Origin: Devosia equisanguinis
GTDB taxonomy: Bacteria; Pseudomonadota; Alphaproteobacteria; Rhizobiales; Devosiaceae
DNA: 64,000 bases
Assembly: GCF_900631955.1 (NCBI RefSeq)
Contig: NZ_UZWD01000015.1
Coordinates: 1 to 64,000 of the forward strand
Reading direction: 5' to 3'
In this document: piece by piece, positions 1 through 9,452 of the stretch
Position numbering within the stretch: position 1 is the stretch's first letter
Layout of the letters: each line of letters starts with the position of its first letter
Translations under genes and position numbers: made by a program
The notes under the pieces: model-generated
The model's input: the letters and a program-made list of their open reading frames with translations, nothing else
Told to the model about the DNA's origin: nothing
Database searches by the model: none

Positions 1-7
1 CCCCCTA

Positions 8-186
8 AGTGCACCCACACCCACCGGTCGTCACCCTCGGGTCTCCGCCCGAGGGCCGCCCCGTATGGGTTGCCCCTTCAGTGTACCCACACCCACTGGT
101 CGTCACCCTCGGCCTTGAGCCGAGGGCCCTACACTTTGCCCCACCGCGCCAGCCAAAGACCCCTCGGGTCTTCGCCCGAGGGTGAC
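8..186. repeat. Cluster of three REP-like palindromes
   Basis: The gene-free stretch before ftsK (bases 1-319) carries three hairpins with an almost identical stem CCCTCGGG/CCCGAGGG: stems at 34-41/48-55, 106-113/119-126 (CCCTCGGC variant) and 161-168/175-182. The first two are in direct orientation and are each preceded by the same 33-base block (8-40 and 80-112, two mismatches, period 72). The third is inverted, so its conserved GTCA flank lies on the right side. This arrangement of short GTCA-flanked palindromes in both orientations is typical of REP/BIME-type intergenic elements. No open frame in the region looks coding. Confidence 0.7.
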
Positions 187-261
187 GGCCGGAGGAGAAG
201 AGTATTGCCCCGCACAGTTCCGCTCTCGGGCCCGACCCGAGAGCCACCCGCCACCCGCCCC

Positions 262-290
262 AAAACAAAAACCCCGGCACATGGCCGGGG
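262..290 (-). terminator. Rho-independent terminator of ftsK
   Basis: Perfect 7-bp stem CCCCGGC/GCCGGGG (72-78 and 84-90 of the 201-290 block, i.e. 272-278 and 284-290) with a 5-base loop. On the minus strand it is followed by a T-rich tail (TTTTTGTTTT), placing it about 30 bases after the ftsK stop codon. Confidence 0.8.
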
Positions 291-319
291 CTCTTTCACA
301 TCAGGGCATCTATCGCCGC

Positions 320-3097
320 TCAGTAGCCGTCGGCATTGTTGCCGACCAGAATCTCGCGCTTGCCGGCGTGGTTGGGGCCGCTGATGACCCCTTCGCGTTC
401 CATGCGCTCGATCAGTGTCGCGGCCTTGTTGTAGCCGATGGCCAGGCGCCGCTGCACATAGGAGGTTGAAGCCTTCTTGTCGGTCATGACGATATGGACC
501 GCCTTGTCGTAAAGCTCATCCCCCGAGCCAGCATAGCTGTCGCCGCCGGCATCGCCGCCCATCTCGCCGCCCTCTTCGTCTTCCTCGGTGATATTGTCGA
601 GATAGTCCGGAGAGCCCTGGCTCTTGAGGTGGGCCACGACCGACTCGACTTCGTTGTCGGAGACGAAAGCGCCATGCAGGCGTTTGGTGCGGCCGCCAGA
701 GGCCATGTAGAGCATGTCGCCATTGCCCAGGAGTTGCTCGGCGCCCTGCTCGCCCAGAATGGTGCGCGAGTCGATTTTCGAGGTCACCATGAAGGAGATG
801 CGGGTCGGGAAGTTGGCCTTGATGGTACCTGTGATCACGTCGACAGACGGGCGCTGCGTTGCGGTGACCATATGGATGCCGGCGGCACGGGCCATCTGGG
901 CGAGGCGCTGGATGGCGCCTTCGATGTCCTTGCCGGCCACCATCATCAGGTCGGCCATTTCGTCGACGATGATGACGATATAGGGCAAGGGCTCGAGATC
1001 GAACTCTTCGCTTTCAAAGATCGCCTCGCCGGTTTCGCGATCGAAGCCGGTCTGCACCGTGCGGGTAATGGTCTTGCCTTCGGCCGCAGCTTCGGACACG
1101 CGCTGGTTGAAGCCGTCGATGTTGCGCACACCGATCTTGCTCATCTTGCGATAGCGGTCTTCCATCTCGCGCACCGCCCATTTGAGTGCCACCACCGCCT
1201 TGTTGGGGTCGGTGACCACGGGGGTGAGCAGATGCGGGATGCCGTCATAGATCGACAGTTCCAGCATTTTGGGATCGATCATGATCATGCGGCACTGCTC
1301 GGGCGTCATCTGGTAGAGCAGGCTGAGGATGAAGGTATTGATACCGACCGACTTGCCCGAGCCCGTGGTGCCAGCGATGAGCAGGTGCGGCATGCGCGCC
1401 AGATCGGCAATCACCGGCTCGCCACCAATGGTCTTGCCCAGGCAGATCGGCAGCTTGCCCTTCATCTTCTCGAAGTCGGAGCTGGCCAGCATTTCGCGGA
1501 AGAACACGGTCTCGCGTACCTGGTTGGGCAGCTCGATACCGATGGCATTGCGGCCCGGCACCACGGCGACGCGGGCGGAGATAGCGCTCATCGAGCGGGC
1601 GATATCGTCGGCCAGCGAAATGACCCTGGACGACTTGATGCCGGGGGCCGGTTCGAGTTCGAACAGGGTGACCACCGGGCCGGGACGCACATTGATGATG
1701 TCGCCCTTGACGCCGAAATCGCCCAGCACCTCCTCGAGGCGACGCGCCATGGCTTCGAGACGCTCTGGCGCGTGCTCGGGCGAGGGCCCCTTGTGCTTGG
1801 GTTCGGCCAGGAGGCTGAGCGCCGGCAGCTCGAAACCATGCGGTTCATCCAGCAGCGAGCCCTGGGCTTCGCGGAACACGCGCTGGCCCTGGACCGGACG
1901 CGGAGCAGGTGCGGCCACGGCGACACGCGGCGCCGAATGATCGACCGGATGGAAGCGCGAATCGCCACGCATTGTCTGGGTCGGCGCCGGCATGTCGGGC
2001 ACGAAGGGGATATCGTCCTCGGGCTCGTCGGGATAGTCGATTTCGGTATCGTCGTAATTGGGCTGCGCCAGGATGCGCGCGGATGGCTCGAAACTGGGTT
2101 CGAAGCTCGGTTCGATCGCCGGCTCGACCGGAGCGTGAATCCGCCGCTGCGGCGCCGCCATGATCGGCTCGCGCGGAATGGACACTTCGGGCGTTAAGGT
2201 TTCGTTCATATCGCGGTCAGACTCGGCGCCGAACTGGGGTTCAGGCGCCTCGGCCTCGCGGCGGGTCTGATACTCGGCGCGGGCGCGGCGGAAGGCGGTG
2301 CGCAGCGAATAGCCCATATGCACCACCGCGCCGATAGCCACTTCCACCAGCGGATTGGGCTCGCGCTCGTCCATGGCCTCTTCGGCTACGCCCTTGCGGC
2401 CATTGACCTTTTTCGGCACGGCCCGCACGGCGGTGCCCAGGCCCATGGCGATCCAGAACAGCGCCAGCGCCGGCGCGGCCAGAATAACGGCGAACAATGT
2501 TGCAGTCACCGGCTGCGGATCGGCCCCGACGATCATGTTCGCCAAAGTCACGAATCCCATGCCCACGATTCCCCCCAAACCGGTCGGCAAGGGCCAGGTT
2601 TCGGGCATGGGGATAAACGAAAAAACCCCGCAAAACAAAAGACTTGCGCCGATCCAGGCCAGCGCGCGCAGCGGCATGCGTGTCGGCTGGTAACGCCGGA
2701 CCATGGCCCAGCCCCAGAGCGCCATCGGCACCACCATCACCAGACCGGCGAGCCCCAGGAACTGGAAAACCAGGTCGGCAATTACCGCGCCGGGATAGCC
2801 GAGCCAGTTGGCCGCGACCTTGTCGGTGGCAAAGGACAAGGACGGATCATCCACCGACCACGAGGCCATGGCCGCCAGCAAAATCGCCGAAAAGCCCAGC
2901 AAAATCAGTCCCGCAACGCGCAACGGGATGCGAATGGCGATCGCCGGCGGGGGCGTTGGCACACTGGCTTTGCTGCTCGGAGCCCGAGCACGCGGGGGCA
3001 CGGGGCGGACATCGTCTAGCGTCGGAACGGGATGGCTGGGCATGGGCACGCATACTCGTTGCCGGGTCCAGGAGGAGCGGACCCGATGTGCCGCCAT
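320..3097 (-). CDS. ftsK: DNA translocase FtsK
   Basis: Septum-anchored ATP-driven double-stranded DNA pump that moves chromosome termini through the closing division site and activates dimer resolution. The 925-residue protein has a hydrophobic N-terminal block (several membrane segments between about residues 58 and 225), an acidic/proline-rich linker (about 230-420), the RecA-like motor with Walker A GTTGSGKS near residue 575 and Walker [11 protein letters not shown], and a C-terminal winged-helix gamma domain ([12 protein letters not shown]) that reads polarity sequences. Length and domain order are those of full-length FtsK. Met19 (MPSHPVP) is an equally plausible start, since neither candidate has a strong ribosome-binding site. 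It is a single-gene unit ending in its own terminator. Confidence 0.95.
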   Translation of the reverse strand: MAAHRVRSSWTRQRVCVPMPSHPVPTLDDVRPVPPRARAPSSKASVPTPPPAIAIRIPLRVAGLILLGFSAILLAAMASWSVDDPSLSFATDKVAANWLGYPGAVIADLVFQFLGLAGLVMVVPMALWGWAMVRRYQPTRMPLRALAWIGASLLFCGVFSFIPMPETWPLPTGLGGIVGMGFVTLANMIVGADPQPVTATLFAVILAAPALALFWIAMGLGTAVRAVPKKVNGRKGVAEEAMDEREPNPLVEVAIGAVVHMGYSLRTAFRRARAEYQTRREAEAPEPQFGAESDRDMNETLTPEVSIPREPIMAAPQRRIHAPVEPAIEPSFEPSFEPSARILAQPNYDDTEIDYPDEPEDDIPFVPDMPAPTQTMRGDSRFHPVDHSAPRVAVAAPAPRPVQGQRVFREAQGSLLDEPHGFELPALSLLAEPKHKGPSPEHAPERLEAMARRLEEVLGDFGVKGDIINVRPGPVVTLFELEPAPGIKSSRVISLADDIARSMSAISARVAVVPGRNAIGIELPNQVRETVFFREMLASSDFEKMKGKLPICLGKTIGGEPVIADLARMPHLLIAGTTGSGKSVGINTFILSLLYQMTPEQCRMIMIDPKMLELSIYDGIPHLLTPVVTDPNKAVVALKWAVREMEDRYRKMSKIGVRNIDGFNQRVSEAAAEGKTITRTVQTGFDRETGEAIFESEEFDLEPLPYIVIIVDEMADLMMVAGKDIEGAIQRLAQMARAAGIHMVTATQRPSVDVITGTIKANFPTRISFMVTSKIDSRTILGEQGAEQLLGNGDMLYMASGGRTKRLHGAFVSDNEVESVVAHLKSQGSPDYLDNITEEDEEGGEMGGDAGGDSYAGSGDELYDKAVHIVMTDKKASTSYVQRRLAIGYNKAATLIERMEREGVISGPNHAGKREILVGNNADGY

Positions 3098-3256
3098 GCT
3101 AATTGCCTGTGGTTAATCGCAGGCTAACCAATTCCATTTGCGGTTCATTTGCCAGTTTTACCGGCAGTTGTCCGGGGTGTGCGGCCCATGCGATTTGCGA
3201 GTGGGAAGCCTCTGTGGCGGGCCAAGAGGACATGGGCCGCACGCCGCGGACAACGG

Positions 3257-3282
3257 GGAAGCGGCGCCGAAGCGCCACTTCC
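3257..3282 (-). terminator. Hairpin downstream of first amt gene
   Basis: Inverted repeat GGAAG-C-GGCGC / GCGCC-A-CTTCC with a 4-base CGAA loop, nine bases past the stop of the first amt gene. There is no convincing T-run on the minus strand, so it may stabilise the transcript rather than terminate it. A hairpin with the same GCGCCGAAGCGC-like core follows the second amt gene. Confidence 0.4.
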
Positions 3283-3291
3283 AGGATTGCA

Positions 3292-4629
3292 TCAGTTATA
3301 GGCACGCTCGCCATGCGAGGAGAGGTCGAGGCCGTCGCTTTCGCCGGCTTCCGACACGCGCAGGCCACCGAACAGGGCCTTGACGATCAACAGCGCCACG
3401 AAGGTCACGACTGCCGACCAGACGATTGCAACGACGACGGCAAGGATCTGGGTGACCAGCTGGCCGCCCATGGCGTAACCCTCGGCACCGAAGCCACCCA
3501 GGGCCGGATCGGCGACGATGGCGGTGCCGATGGCGCCGACAATGCCGCCAATGCCATGGATGCCGAACACGTCGAGGCTGTCGTCATATTTCAGCATCGG
3601 CTTGAGGCTGACCACGGCCCAGAGACAGACCAGGCTTGCTACGGCACCGAGCACGATGGCACCGAACGTACCCGCAAAACCTGCAGCCGGGGTGATGGCG
3701 ACGAGGCCGGCGACGGCGCCGGAGAAGGCACCCAGGGCCGAGGCATGGCCACGGGTGATCTTTTCGCCCAGGGCCCAGGCCAGAGCCGCGGCAGCGGGAG
3801 CAGTGATGGTATTGAGGAAGGCCTGCGAAGCGACGCCGTTGGCGGCAAGGGCAGAACCAGCATTGAACCCGAACCAACCAACCCAGAGCAGGGAGGCGCC
3901 GATAAAGACGAAGACCAGGTTATGCGGCGCAATCGGCTCCTTCATATAGCCAAGGCGCGGCCCGAGTACGATTGCGGCGACGAGAGCGGCAACACCCGAA
4001 TTGATGTGCACCACGGTGCCGCCGGCAAAGTCGAGAGCGCCCATGTTGAAGAACAGGCCCGCACCCGACCAGACCATGTGGGCGATCGGCAGGTAGGAGA
4101 AGGTGAACCAGATGGCCAGGAAGGCCATTACGGCGCCGAACTTCATGCGCTCGGCGATACCGCCGACGATGAGGGTGGCGGTGATGCAGGCGAAGCTCAG
4201 CTGGAACACCACGAAGACGAGTTCCGGAATGCTGCCGGAGACCGAGTCGGGCGTCGTGGCGCCGAGCATGAAATTGGAGAAGTCGCCAATAAAGGCCGAG
4301 AGGCCACCTTCGGTTGGGCCGGCAAAGGCCAGCGAGTAGCCATAGGTGACCCAGAGCAGCGCGATAAGGGCGAAACCGGCGAAGACCTGGGTCAGCACCG
4401 ACAGGATGTTCTTGGAGCGGACGAGGCCACCATAGAACAGGGCCAGGCCCGGAATGGTCATGAGGATGACGAGGATGGTCGAAACGATCATCCAGGCGGT
4501 GTCGCCGGTATCGATGGTTGCAACCTCAACCGCTTCGGCCGGCACCGCGTCCTGACCGAGAGCCGGCAGGGCCAGCAACAGGGAGGCCAGGGCGGCACTT
4601 CCCAATATCTTTGATGTCTTGCTTGACAT
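3292..4629 (-). CDS. amtB: Ammonium transporter AmtB (first copy)
   Basis: Inner-membrane ammonium channel of the Amt/Mep/Rh family; 445 residues. Residues 1-25 look like a signal peptide ending ALG-Q, as in other Amt precursors, followed by eleven hydrophobic segments. The twin-histidine pore pair is present (His208 in GTVVHINSG and His358 in FGIHGIGG). It is the second gene of a glnK-amt operon, 26 bases after glnK, the standard arrangement in which PII protein plugs the channel when nitrogen is plentiful. The second Amt in the window is clearly a different paralogue rather than a recent copy. Expression should follow the sigma-54-like promoter ahead of glnK. Confidence 0.95.
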   Translation of the reverse strand: MSSKTSKILGSAALASLLLALPALGQDAVPAEAVEVATIDTGDTAWMIVSTILVILMTIPGLALFYGGLVRSKNILSVLTQVFAGFALIALLWVTYGYSLAFAGPTEGGLSAFIGDFSNFMLGATTPDSVSGSIPELVFVVFQLSFACITATLIVGGIAERMKFGAVMAFLAIWFTFSYLPIAHMVWSGAGLFFNMGALDFAGGTVVHINSGVAALVAAIVLGPRLGYMKEPIAPHNLVFVFIGASLLWVGWFGFNAGSALAANGVASQAFLNTITAPAAAALAWALGEKITRGHASALGAFSGAVAGLVAITPAAGFAGTFGAIVLGAVASLVCLWAVVSLKPMLKYDDSLDVFGIHGIGGIVGAIGTAIVADPALGGFGAEGYAMGGQLVTQILAVVVAIVWSAVVTFVALLIVKALFGGLRVSEAGESDGLDLSSHGERAYN

Positions 4630-4655
4630 GAGTGAGCTCCGAACAGAACGGGTTC

Positions 4656-4994
4656 TTAGAGGGCGGAAGCGCCGGTTTCGCCGGTGCGGATGCGGGTGAC
4701 GGCCAGAAGATCGAGCACGAAGATCTTGCCATCGCCGATGCGGCCGGTCTGGGCGGCGTCGCGAATGGCGGTGCTCACGGCGTCGGCGAGCGCGTCATCG
4801 ACCGCGATCTCCACCTTGAGCTTGGGCAGGAAATGCACCGCATATTCGGTGCCGCGATAAATCTCGGAATGGCCCTTCTGCCGACCATACCCCTTCACTT
4901 CGGTGACGGTCATGCCGTGCACGTCGAGCGAATTGAGCGCCTGCCGGACTTCTTCGAGCCGGGACGGCTTGATGATGGCAACCACCAGTTTCAT
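4656..4994 (-). CDS. glnK: PII signal protein GlnK (first copy)
   Basis: 112-residue PII trimer subunit that senses ATP/ADP and 2-oxoglutarate and gates the ammonium channel. The T-loop (about residues 37-55) carries the uridylylation residue Tyr51 in RGTEY, and the C-terminal signature GRIGDGKIFV is intact. It leads the glnK-amt operon. It differs from the second GlnK in the window at only two of 112 positions (Ser74 versus Gly, Val93 versus Ile), although the adjacent channels are divergent. Preceded by a sigma-54-like promoter, consistent with NtrC control. Confidence 0.95.
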   Translation of the reverse strand: MKLVVAIIKPSRLEEVRQALNSLDVHGMTVTEVKGYGRQKGHSEIYRGTEYAVHFLPKLKVEIAVDDALADAVSTAIRDAAQTGRIGDGKIFVLDLLAVTRIRTGETGASAL

Positions 4995-5042
4995 ATGACC
5001 CCCTTGGCGCCGACCTGGCGCGTGCTGGACTGCCCTCCTAGA

Positions 5043-5059
5043 CTCAAGCCGCGTGCCAA
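5043..5059 (-). promoter_or_regulatory. Sigma-54-like promoter of first glnK-amt operon
   Basis: On the minus strand reads TTGGCACGCGGCTTGAG, close to the -24/-12 consensus (TGGCAC-N5-TTGC) with GAG in place of GC at -12. It sits about 50 bases before the glnK start. The element ahead of the second glnK has the same TTGGCAC-N5-TTGAG form. The gene-free stretch 4995-5299 otherwise holds only AT-rich sequence and the hairpin after the second amt. Confidence 0.65.
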
Positions 5060-5265
5060 ATGCATACCCAACAAAATACTCTTTATTTTCAGCATGTTAG
5101 AAAGGAAGTGCAAAACCCGCCTCGCGATGACACAAAATTGAGCGCATTTTCTGTGCAGGCAGGGCCGTTCGTGGCTAAAAATTAATCAGCACTGATGCGG
5201 GCGAGCATTCTGCGCGATTTTCGCGCAGCGTGGGCTGTGACTTGCCCTGGAGAGCGGCAGGCGAA

Positions 5266-5293
5266 GGATGGCCGCGCCGAAGCGCGACCATCC
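5266..5293 (-). terminator. Hairpin downstream of second amt gene
   Basis: Inverted repeat GGATGG-C-CGCG / CGCG-A-CCATCC around a CCGAAG loop, six bases beyond the stop of the second amt gene. No T-run follows on the minus strand. The core and position resemble the hairpin after the first amt gene, suggesting both were copied with the operon. Confidence 0.4.
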
Positions 5294-5299
5294 GTTGTG

Positions 5300-6661
5300 T
5301 CACTTGAACTCTGGATAGGCCTCGACGCCGACTTCCACCACGTCGAGCCCCAGATCCTCGTCTTCCTCGCTCGGGCGCAGGCCCATTGTGGCCTTGAGGA
5401 TGAGCCACACCACCAGGCTGATGACGAAGACGAAGACGCCAACGGCAAATATGGCGAGAAGCTGCACGCCGATATTGGCGTCGGGGTTGGAGAGAACCAC
5501 GGCGATGGTGCCCCAGATGCCGGCGAGCAGGTGCACGGGAATGGCGCCCACCACATCATCGATCTTGAAGCGGTCGAGCAGCGGCACGGAGAAGACCACG
5601 ATGGCGCCGCCGACGGCACCAATCAGTGATGCCATGCCAAGTCCCGGCGTCAACGGCTCGGCGGTAACCGAGACCAGGCCGGCCAGGGCGCCATTGATCA
5701 CGAAGGTCAAGTCGACCTTCTTGTACATCACGGCGGTCAGCACCGCAGCAGCAAGAGCCCCGCCAATGGCACCGGCATTGGTATTGGCCATGACACGGCC
5801 GACATCGGCGATGTCGCCCACCGTGCCCATGGCCAGCTGGGAGGCGCCGTTAAAGCCGTACCAACCCATCCAGAGGATGAACATGCCGAGCACTGCCAGC
5901 GGCATGTTGGAGCCGGGAATGGCGCGGACAGTGCCATCCGGATTGTACTTGCCCTTGCGTGCGCCCAGAACGAGGGCGCCAGCCAGCGCCGCCCAGCCGC
6001 CGACCGAGTGAACGACGGTGGAGCCGGCAAAGTCGAGGAAGCCCATCTGGTCGAGGAAGCCACCGCCCCACTTCCATGATGCCTGGATGGGGTAGACGAG
6101 CGCAGTTAGCACCGCCACGAAGATCAGGAACGGCAGCAGCTTGATGCGTTCGGCCACGGTGCCCGAGACGATTGAGGCGGCAGTGGCGCAGAACATCACC
6201 TGGAAGAAGAAGTCCGAGCTGACCGTGGCATAGGTGAGGTCGGCGGCCTCGGCCGCAAGACCCACCGGCTCGAGAACGGCAATGCCGATAGCCCCGAACA
6301 CACCATCGATCAGCCAGCCATCACCGGGATACATGATCATGTAGCCGATCAGGTAATAGGCGAAGCAGGCCAGCGAATACATGGTGATATTCTTGAGCAG
6401 CTGCATGGAGACATTCTTGGTCCGAACGAAGCCGGCTTCGAGCATGGCGAAGCCCGCCGCCATCCAGAACACCAGAATGCCGCCGAACAGCATCAGGAAG
6501 GAGTTGAGGATGTATTGGGTCTGGGCGGAGGCTTCGCCGCCAGCCGTGACCTCGACGACGGCTTCGGCCGGCGCATCCTGACCCAGGGCAGGCAGCGCTA
6601 GAAGCAGCGAGGTCAGCGCAATGCCGCCGGCGATCTTTAGGGGAGTGTTGAACCCTGTCAT
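5300..6661 (-). CDS. amt: Ammonium transporter (second Amt paralogue)
   Basis: Amt/Mep/Rh channel, 453 residues from the chosen start (MTGFNTPL); an upstream in-frame extension would run back into glnK and is rejected. N-terminal signal peptide to about residue 27 (LLLALPALGQDA, nearly the same as in the first Amt), then eleven hydrophobic segments. Pore histidines are His218 (STVVHSVGG) and His377 (IPVHLLAG). Compared with the first Amt it has a different N-terminal third (FAMLEAGFVRTKN) and a GKYNPDG loop, placing it in a different Amt subclass. It follows its own glnK by 28 bases. Two channel types with near-identical PII partners suggest different affinity or regulation. Confidence 0.93.
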   Translation of the reverse strand: MTGFNTPLKIAGGIALTSLLLALPALGQDAPAEAVVEVTAGGEASAQTQYILNSFLMLFGGILVFWMAAGFAMLEAGFVRTKNVSMQLLKNITMYSLACFAYYLIGYMIMYPGDGWLIDGVFGAIGIAVLEPVGLAAEAADLTYATVSSDFFFQVMFCATAASIVSGTVAERIKLLPFLIFVAVLTALVYPIQASWKWGGGFLDQMGFLDFAGSTVVHSVGGWAALAGALVLGARKGKYNPDGTVRAIPGSNMPLAVLGMFILWMGWYGFNGASQLAMGTVGDIADVGRVMANTNAGAIGGALAAAVLTAVMYKKVDLTFVINGALAGLVSVTAEPLTPGLGMASLIGAVGGAIVVFSVPLLDRFKIDDVVGAIPVHLLAGIWGTIAVVLSNPDANIGVQLLAIFAVGVFVFVISLVVWLILKATMGLRPSEEDEDLGLDVVEVGVEAYPEFK

Positions 6662-6689
6662 TGTGTTGTGTCTCCTGATGTCGGGGGCG

Positions 6690-7028
6690 TCAGAGCGCGG
6701 AAGCGCCGGTTTCACCGGTGCGGATGCGGGTGACGGCGAGCAGGTCGAGGATAAAAATCTTGCCGTCTCCGATGCGGCCGGTCTGGGCAGCATCGCGAAT
6801 GGCCGTGCCCACCGCGTCGGCGAGCGCATCGTCCACGGCAATTTCGACTTTCAACTTGGGCAGGAAATGCACCGCATATTCGGTGCCGCGATAGATTTCG
6901 GAATGGCCCTTCTGGCGGCCATAGCCCTTCACTTCAGTGACGGTCATGCCGTGCACGTCGAGCGAGTTGAGAGCCTGCCTCACCTCTTCGAGCCGTGACG
7001 GCTTGATGATTGCAACCACCAATTTCAT
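6690..7028 (-). CDS. glnK: PII signal protein GlnK (second copy)
   Basis: 112-residue PII protein, 110 of 112 residues identical to the other GlnK in the window. Tyr51 of the T-loop and the C-terminal signature are intact. It heads the second glnK-amt operon. The strong protein conservation compared with the divergent neighbouring channels implies either recent conversion between the two glnK genes or very tight constraint. Heterotrimers of the two forms would be expected. Confidence 0.95.
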   Translation of the reverse strand: MKLVVAIIKPSRLEEVRQALNSLDVHGMTVTEVKGYGRQKGHSEIYRGTEYAVHFLPKLKVEIAVDDALADAVGTAIRDAAQTGRIGDGKIFILDLLAVTRIRTGETGASAL

Positions 7029-7072
7029 GGATGCCCCTTTCTGTTCCTTGCGCTTTCAACAGCCACCAAGGA

Positions 7073-7089
7073 CTCAAGAGGTGTGCCAA
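7073..7089 (-). promoter_or_regulatory. Sigma-54-like promoter of second glnK-amt operon
   Basis: Minus strand reads TTGGCACACCTCTTGAG, matching the TTGGCAC-N5-TTGAG element ahead of the first glnK in sequence and in distance to the start codon (about 45 bases). Confidence 0.65.
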
Positions 7090-7305
7090 ACTGGCTTGGC
7101 AGCACAAAAATTGCTGAAAACTAACGGCTTTTCCGGCGAGCACGGGACAAGAACGCATTGTGGCAAGTTCGTGGCTTCACAAGAATTGTGCAATAGATGT
7201 GCAGATTTTCGCACATGCCCACCGATTGATCATAAGGGCCGCGGCATTGCCGACACTTGCAGTCGGGATTGGCGAGGCAGACAATAGAGACCCAAGGAGC
7301 CGGCC

Positions 7306-8529
7306 ATGAACGAGCACATTCAGCATCAATTCGACATCATCATCGTGGGTGGTGGGCCGGTGGGGCTGACGCTGGGCCTGGCGCTGGCGCAATCGGCTCC
7401 AGGCATTCGGCTGGCGCTGTTGGATCGGCGCCCGCTCAGCGTGCCGCGCGACAATCGAGCTTCGGCCATCGCCGCCGGCGTGCGCCGGATTTTCGAGGCA
7501 TTGGGGGTATGGGACGACATGGCCAGCCAGTCGCAGGCCATGACCGCCATGCGCATCACCGATTCGGGGACTGGCGACATTGCGAGGCCAGTCTTTCTCA
7601 ACTTCGAAGGCGATGTCGCTCCGGGCGAAGCCTTTGCCCATATGGTGCCCAATCAGGCGAGCGCCGCGGCACTGATGCGGGTGGCCGAACAGATCACGAT
7701 CATCGCCCCTACGGAGATTGCCGACTGGTCCGCGAACAGCGTCCATGCACAACTGACATTGGCCGACGGCCGCATTTTGCGCGCACCGCTGATCGTCGCC
7801 GCCGACGGCGCGCAGTCAGCGCTGCGGCAGCGTGCCGGCATCGGCGTCATCCAGCACGACTATCGCCAGACTGGGCTGGTGGCGACCATTGCTCACGAAC
7901 TGCCCCATGACGGCGTCGCCTATGAGCACTTCCGGCCCGCCGGTCCTTTTGCCAGCCTGCCCTTGCCCGGCAATCGCTCGTCCCTGGTTTGGACGGAAAG
8001 CCCGGAGGAGGCCACGCGCCTTCTGGCGCTCGCCAATGAGGCGCTGGCACTGGAAATCGAAGCGGCGATGGGCTCGACGCTCGGGCTCGTCAGCGTCGAG
8101 GACAAGCTCATGGGCTTCCCGCTGCGTCTGCAACTGGCTCACAGCTTCATCGGCCCGCGACTGGCACTTGTCGGCGACGCCGCCCATGTGGTGCACCCGA
8201 TTGCCGGCCAAGGGCTCAATCTCGGCCTCAAGGACGTGGCGGCGCTGGCCGAGGTGGTGGTGGACGCCATGCGGCTGGGGCTCGATCATGGCGGCGAGGA
8301 CGTGCTGGGGCGTTACCAGGCCTGGCGACGGCTCGACACCGCCTCGATGGCGCTGGTTACCGATGGCATGAACCGGCTGTTTTCCAACGACGTCGCCCCG
8401 ATCCGGGCGCTGCGCGACTTCGGCCTGGGTCTGGTGGATCGGGCCGCACCGGTCAAGTCGGCTCTGATCCGGGCCGCTTCGGGGCTCGGCAATACCGGCC
8501 CCAAGCTGCTGAGCGGGCTGCCCCTTTAG
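7306..8529 (+). CDS. UbiH/UbiF/Coq6-family FAD-dependent hydroxylase
   Basis: Flavoprotein monooxygenase that most likely hydroxylates the ubiquinone ring during coenzyme Q synthesis. 407 residues with the N-terminal dinucleotide fold IIIVGGGPVGLTLG, and the second FAD motif LVGDAAHVVHPIAGQGLNLGLKD near residue 290, which is diagnostic of the UbiH/UbiF/Coq6 group. The start is supported by an AAGGAG site eight bases upstream. It stands alone, converging on the trm112-like gene. The ring position it hydroxylates cannot be told from sequence alone. Confidence 0.85.
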   Translation: MNEHIQHQFDIIIVGGGPVGLTLGLALAQSAPGIRLALLDRRPLSVPRDNRASAIAAGVRRIFEALGVWDDMASQSQAMTAMRITDSGTGDIARPVFLNFEGDVAPGEAFAHMVPNQASAAALMRVAEQITIIAPTEIADWSANSVHAQLTLADGRILRAPLIVAADGAQSALRQRAGIGVIQHDYRQTGLVATIAHELPHDGVAYEHFRPAGPFASLPLPGNRSSLVWTESPEEATRLLALANEALALEIEAAMGSTLGLVSVEDKLMGFPLRLQLAHSFIGPRLALVGDAAHVVHPIAGQGLNLGLKDVAALAEVVVDAMRLGLDHGGEDVLGRYQAWRRLDTASMALVTDGMNRLFSNDVAPIRALRDFGLGLVDRAAPVKSALIRAASGLGNTGPKLLSGLPL

Positions 8530-8537
8530 GGAAATGA

Positions 8538-8777
8538 TCAGTCGAGGTCTGGATGGTGCCGCATCGCTTGCAGCTCCTCCGGCTCGACATTGCGGGCCTC
8601 TTCAAGGCTGAGCAGGGGCACGCCCCGCGTGATCGGAAAGGCGAGGCGCGCCGCCATGGAAATGAGCTCGCCCCGATCCGCCGACAGCACCAGCCGCGTC
8701 TTGGTCAGCGGGCAGACCAGCATTTCCAGCGCCTTGGGATCGAGCCGGTGCCGCGGGTTGGTGTCCGGCTCGACCAT
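8538..8777 (-). CDS. Trm112/YcaR-family small protein
   Basis: 79-residue protein of the Trm112-like zinc-ribbon-fold family, with the typical MLVCPLTKTRL segment and the LAFPITRGVPLL segment of bacterial YcaR proteins. In eukaryotes and archaea the family activates methyltransferases; the bacterial role is unclear. The first base of its start codon overlaps the stop of the upstream Lon-substrate-binding-domain gene, so the two are probably co-transcribed. Confidence 0.85.
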   Translation of the reverse strand: MVEPDTNPRHRLDPKALEMLVCPLTKTRLVLSADRGELISMAARLAFPITRGVPLLSLEEARNVEPEELQAMRHHPDLD

Positions 8778-9442
8778 CAGTTGAGCGGCGCGGCGGTGCC
8801 GCCGCCCTTGGCCATTTCGTACTCGGTCATGGCGATCAGGGTTTCGGCGCGCTCATTGAGCGTCTGGGCTTCAAGCAGCACCTGCTTCTCGGCCGCACCA
8901 TAGGGTGAAACCATGCAGCAGAAATTGACGAGATCGGCCGTGCCGGTGCGCTCGATTTCTTCCCAGTTGAGATCGACATTGGCGAACTCGGCATAGTCGC
9001 GCATCATCCGCACGAAGCGCACACGATCCACCTGATCCTCGCCATGGCTGCGCTCGAAATCGGCGGCAAAGCCTTCGCCGGAGATCTCGAACATGCGATA
9101 GGGCCGCTCGGTCGTCACCTCGCGCAGCGCGCGGAACCGGCACACACCCTCGAGAATGATGAAGTAGCGGCCATCGCCGTTTTCCTCGAAATGGGTGATG
9201 CGGCCCAGGCAACCCACCCTCTGCAGCGGCGCCTGCCCCTTGGGGCTTTCCTCGCTCGGGTCTTCGGGCTGAATCAGCCCGATCAACCGGTCCGCCCGCA
9301 GGGCATCGTCCACCATATCTATGTAGCGCTGCTCAAAGACATTGAGCGGGCGATGTGAGAAGGGCAGCAACAAGGCCCCGCTCAAGGGAAAGACCGGGAC
9401 AGCACCGGGCAGATCTGCAGGCGCGGCAGGACGCTTGGGCAT
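8777..9442 (-). CDS. Lon-protease substrate-binding-domain protein
   Basis: 221-residue stand-alone LON N-terminal domain (PUA-like) without ATPase or protease parts. Recognisable by VFPLSGALLLPFSHRPLNVFEQRYIDMVDD near the N-terminus, GCLGRITHFEENGDGRY in the middle and the DW-NWEEIERTGTADLVNFCCMVSPYG helical part. The start chosen (MPKRPAAP) follows the thioredoxin gene by ten bases. The order thioredoxin-TPR, LON-domain, Trm112 is common in rhizobial genomes, suggesting a shared housekeeping role in protein quality control, but no specific function is established. Confidence 0.85.
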   Translation of the reverse strand: MPKRPAAPADLPGAVPVFPLSGALLLPFSHRPLNVFEQRYIDMVDDALRADRLIGLIQPEDPSEESPKGQAPLQRVGCLGRITHFEENGDGRYFIILEGVCRFRALREVTTERPYRMFEISGEGFAADFERSHGEDQVDRVRFVRMMRDYAEFANVDLNWEEIERTGTADLVNFCCMVSPYGAAEKQVLLEAQTLNERAETLIAMTEYEMAKGGGTAAPLN

Positions 9443-9452
9443 AGGCGCCGCC

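Noticed and set aside
494-2197. Long open frame on the plus strand antisense to ftsK, and similar ones antisense to the amt, ABC-transporter and binding-protein genes
   Set aside because: These follow from GC-rich third codon positions on the opposite strand. They show no recognisable family, no ribosome site and fully overlap genes with strong family matches.
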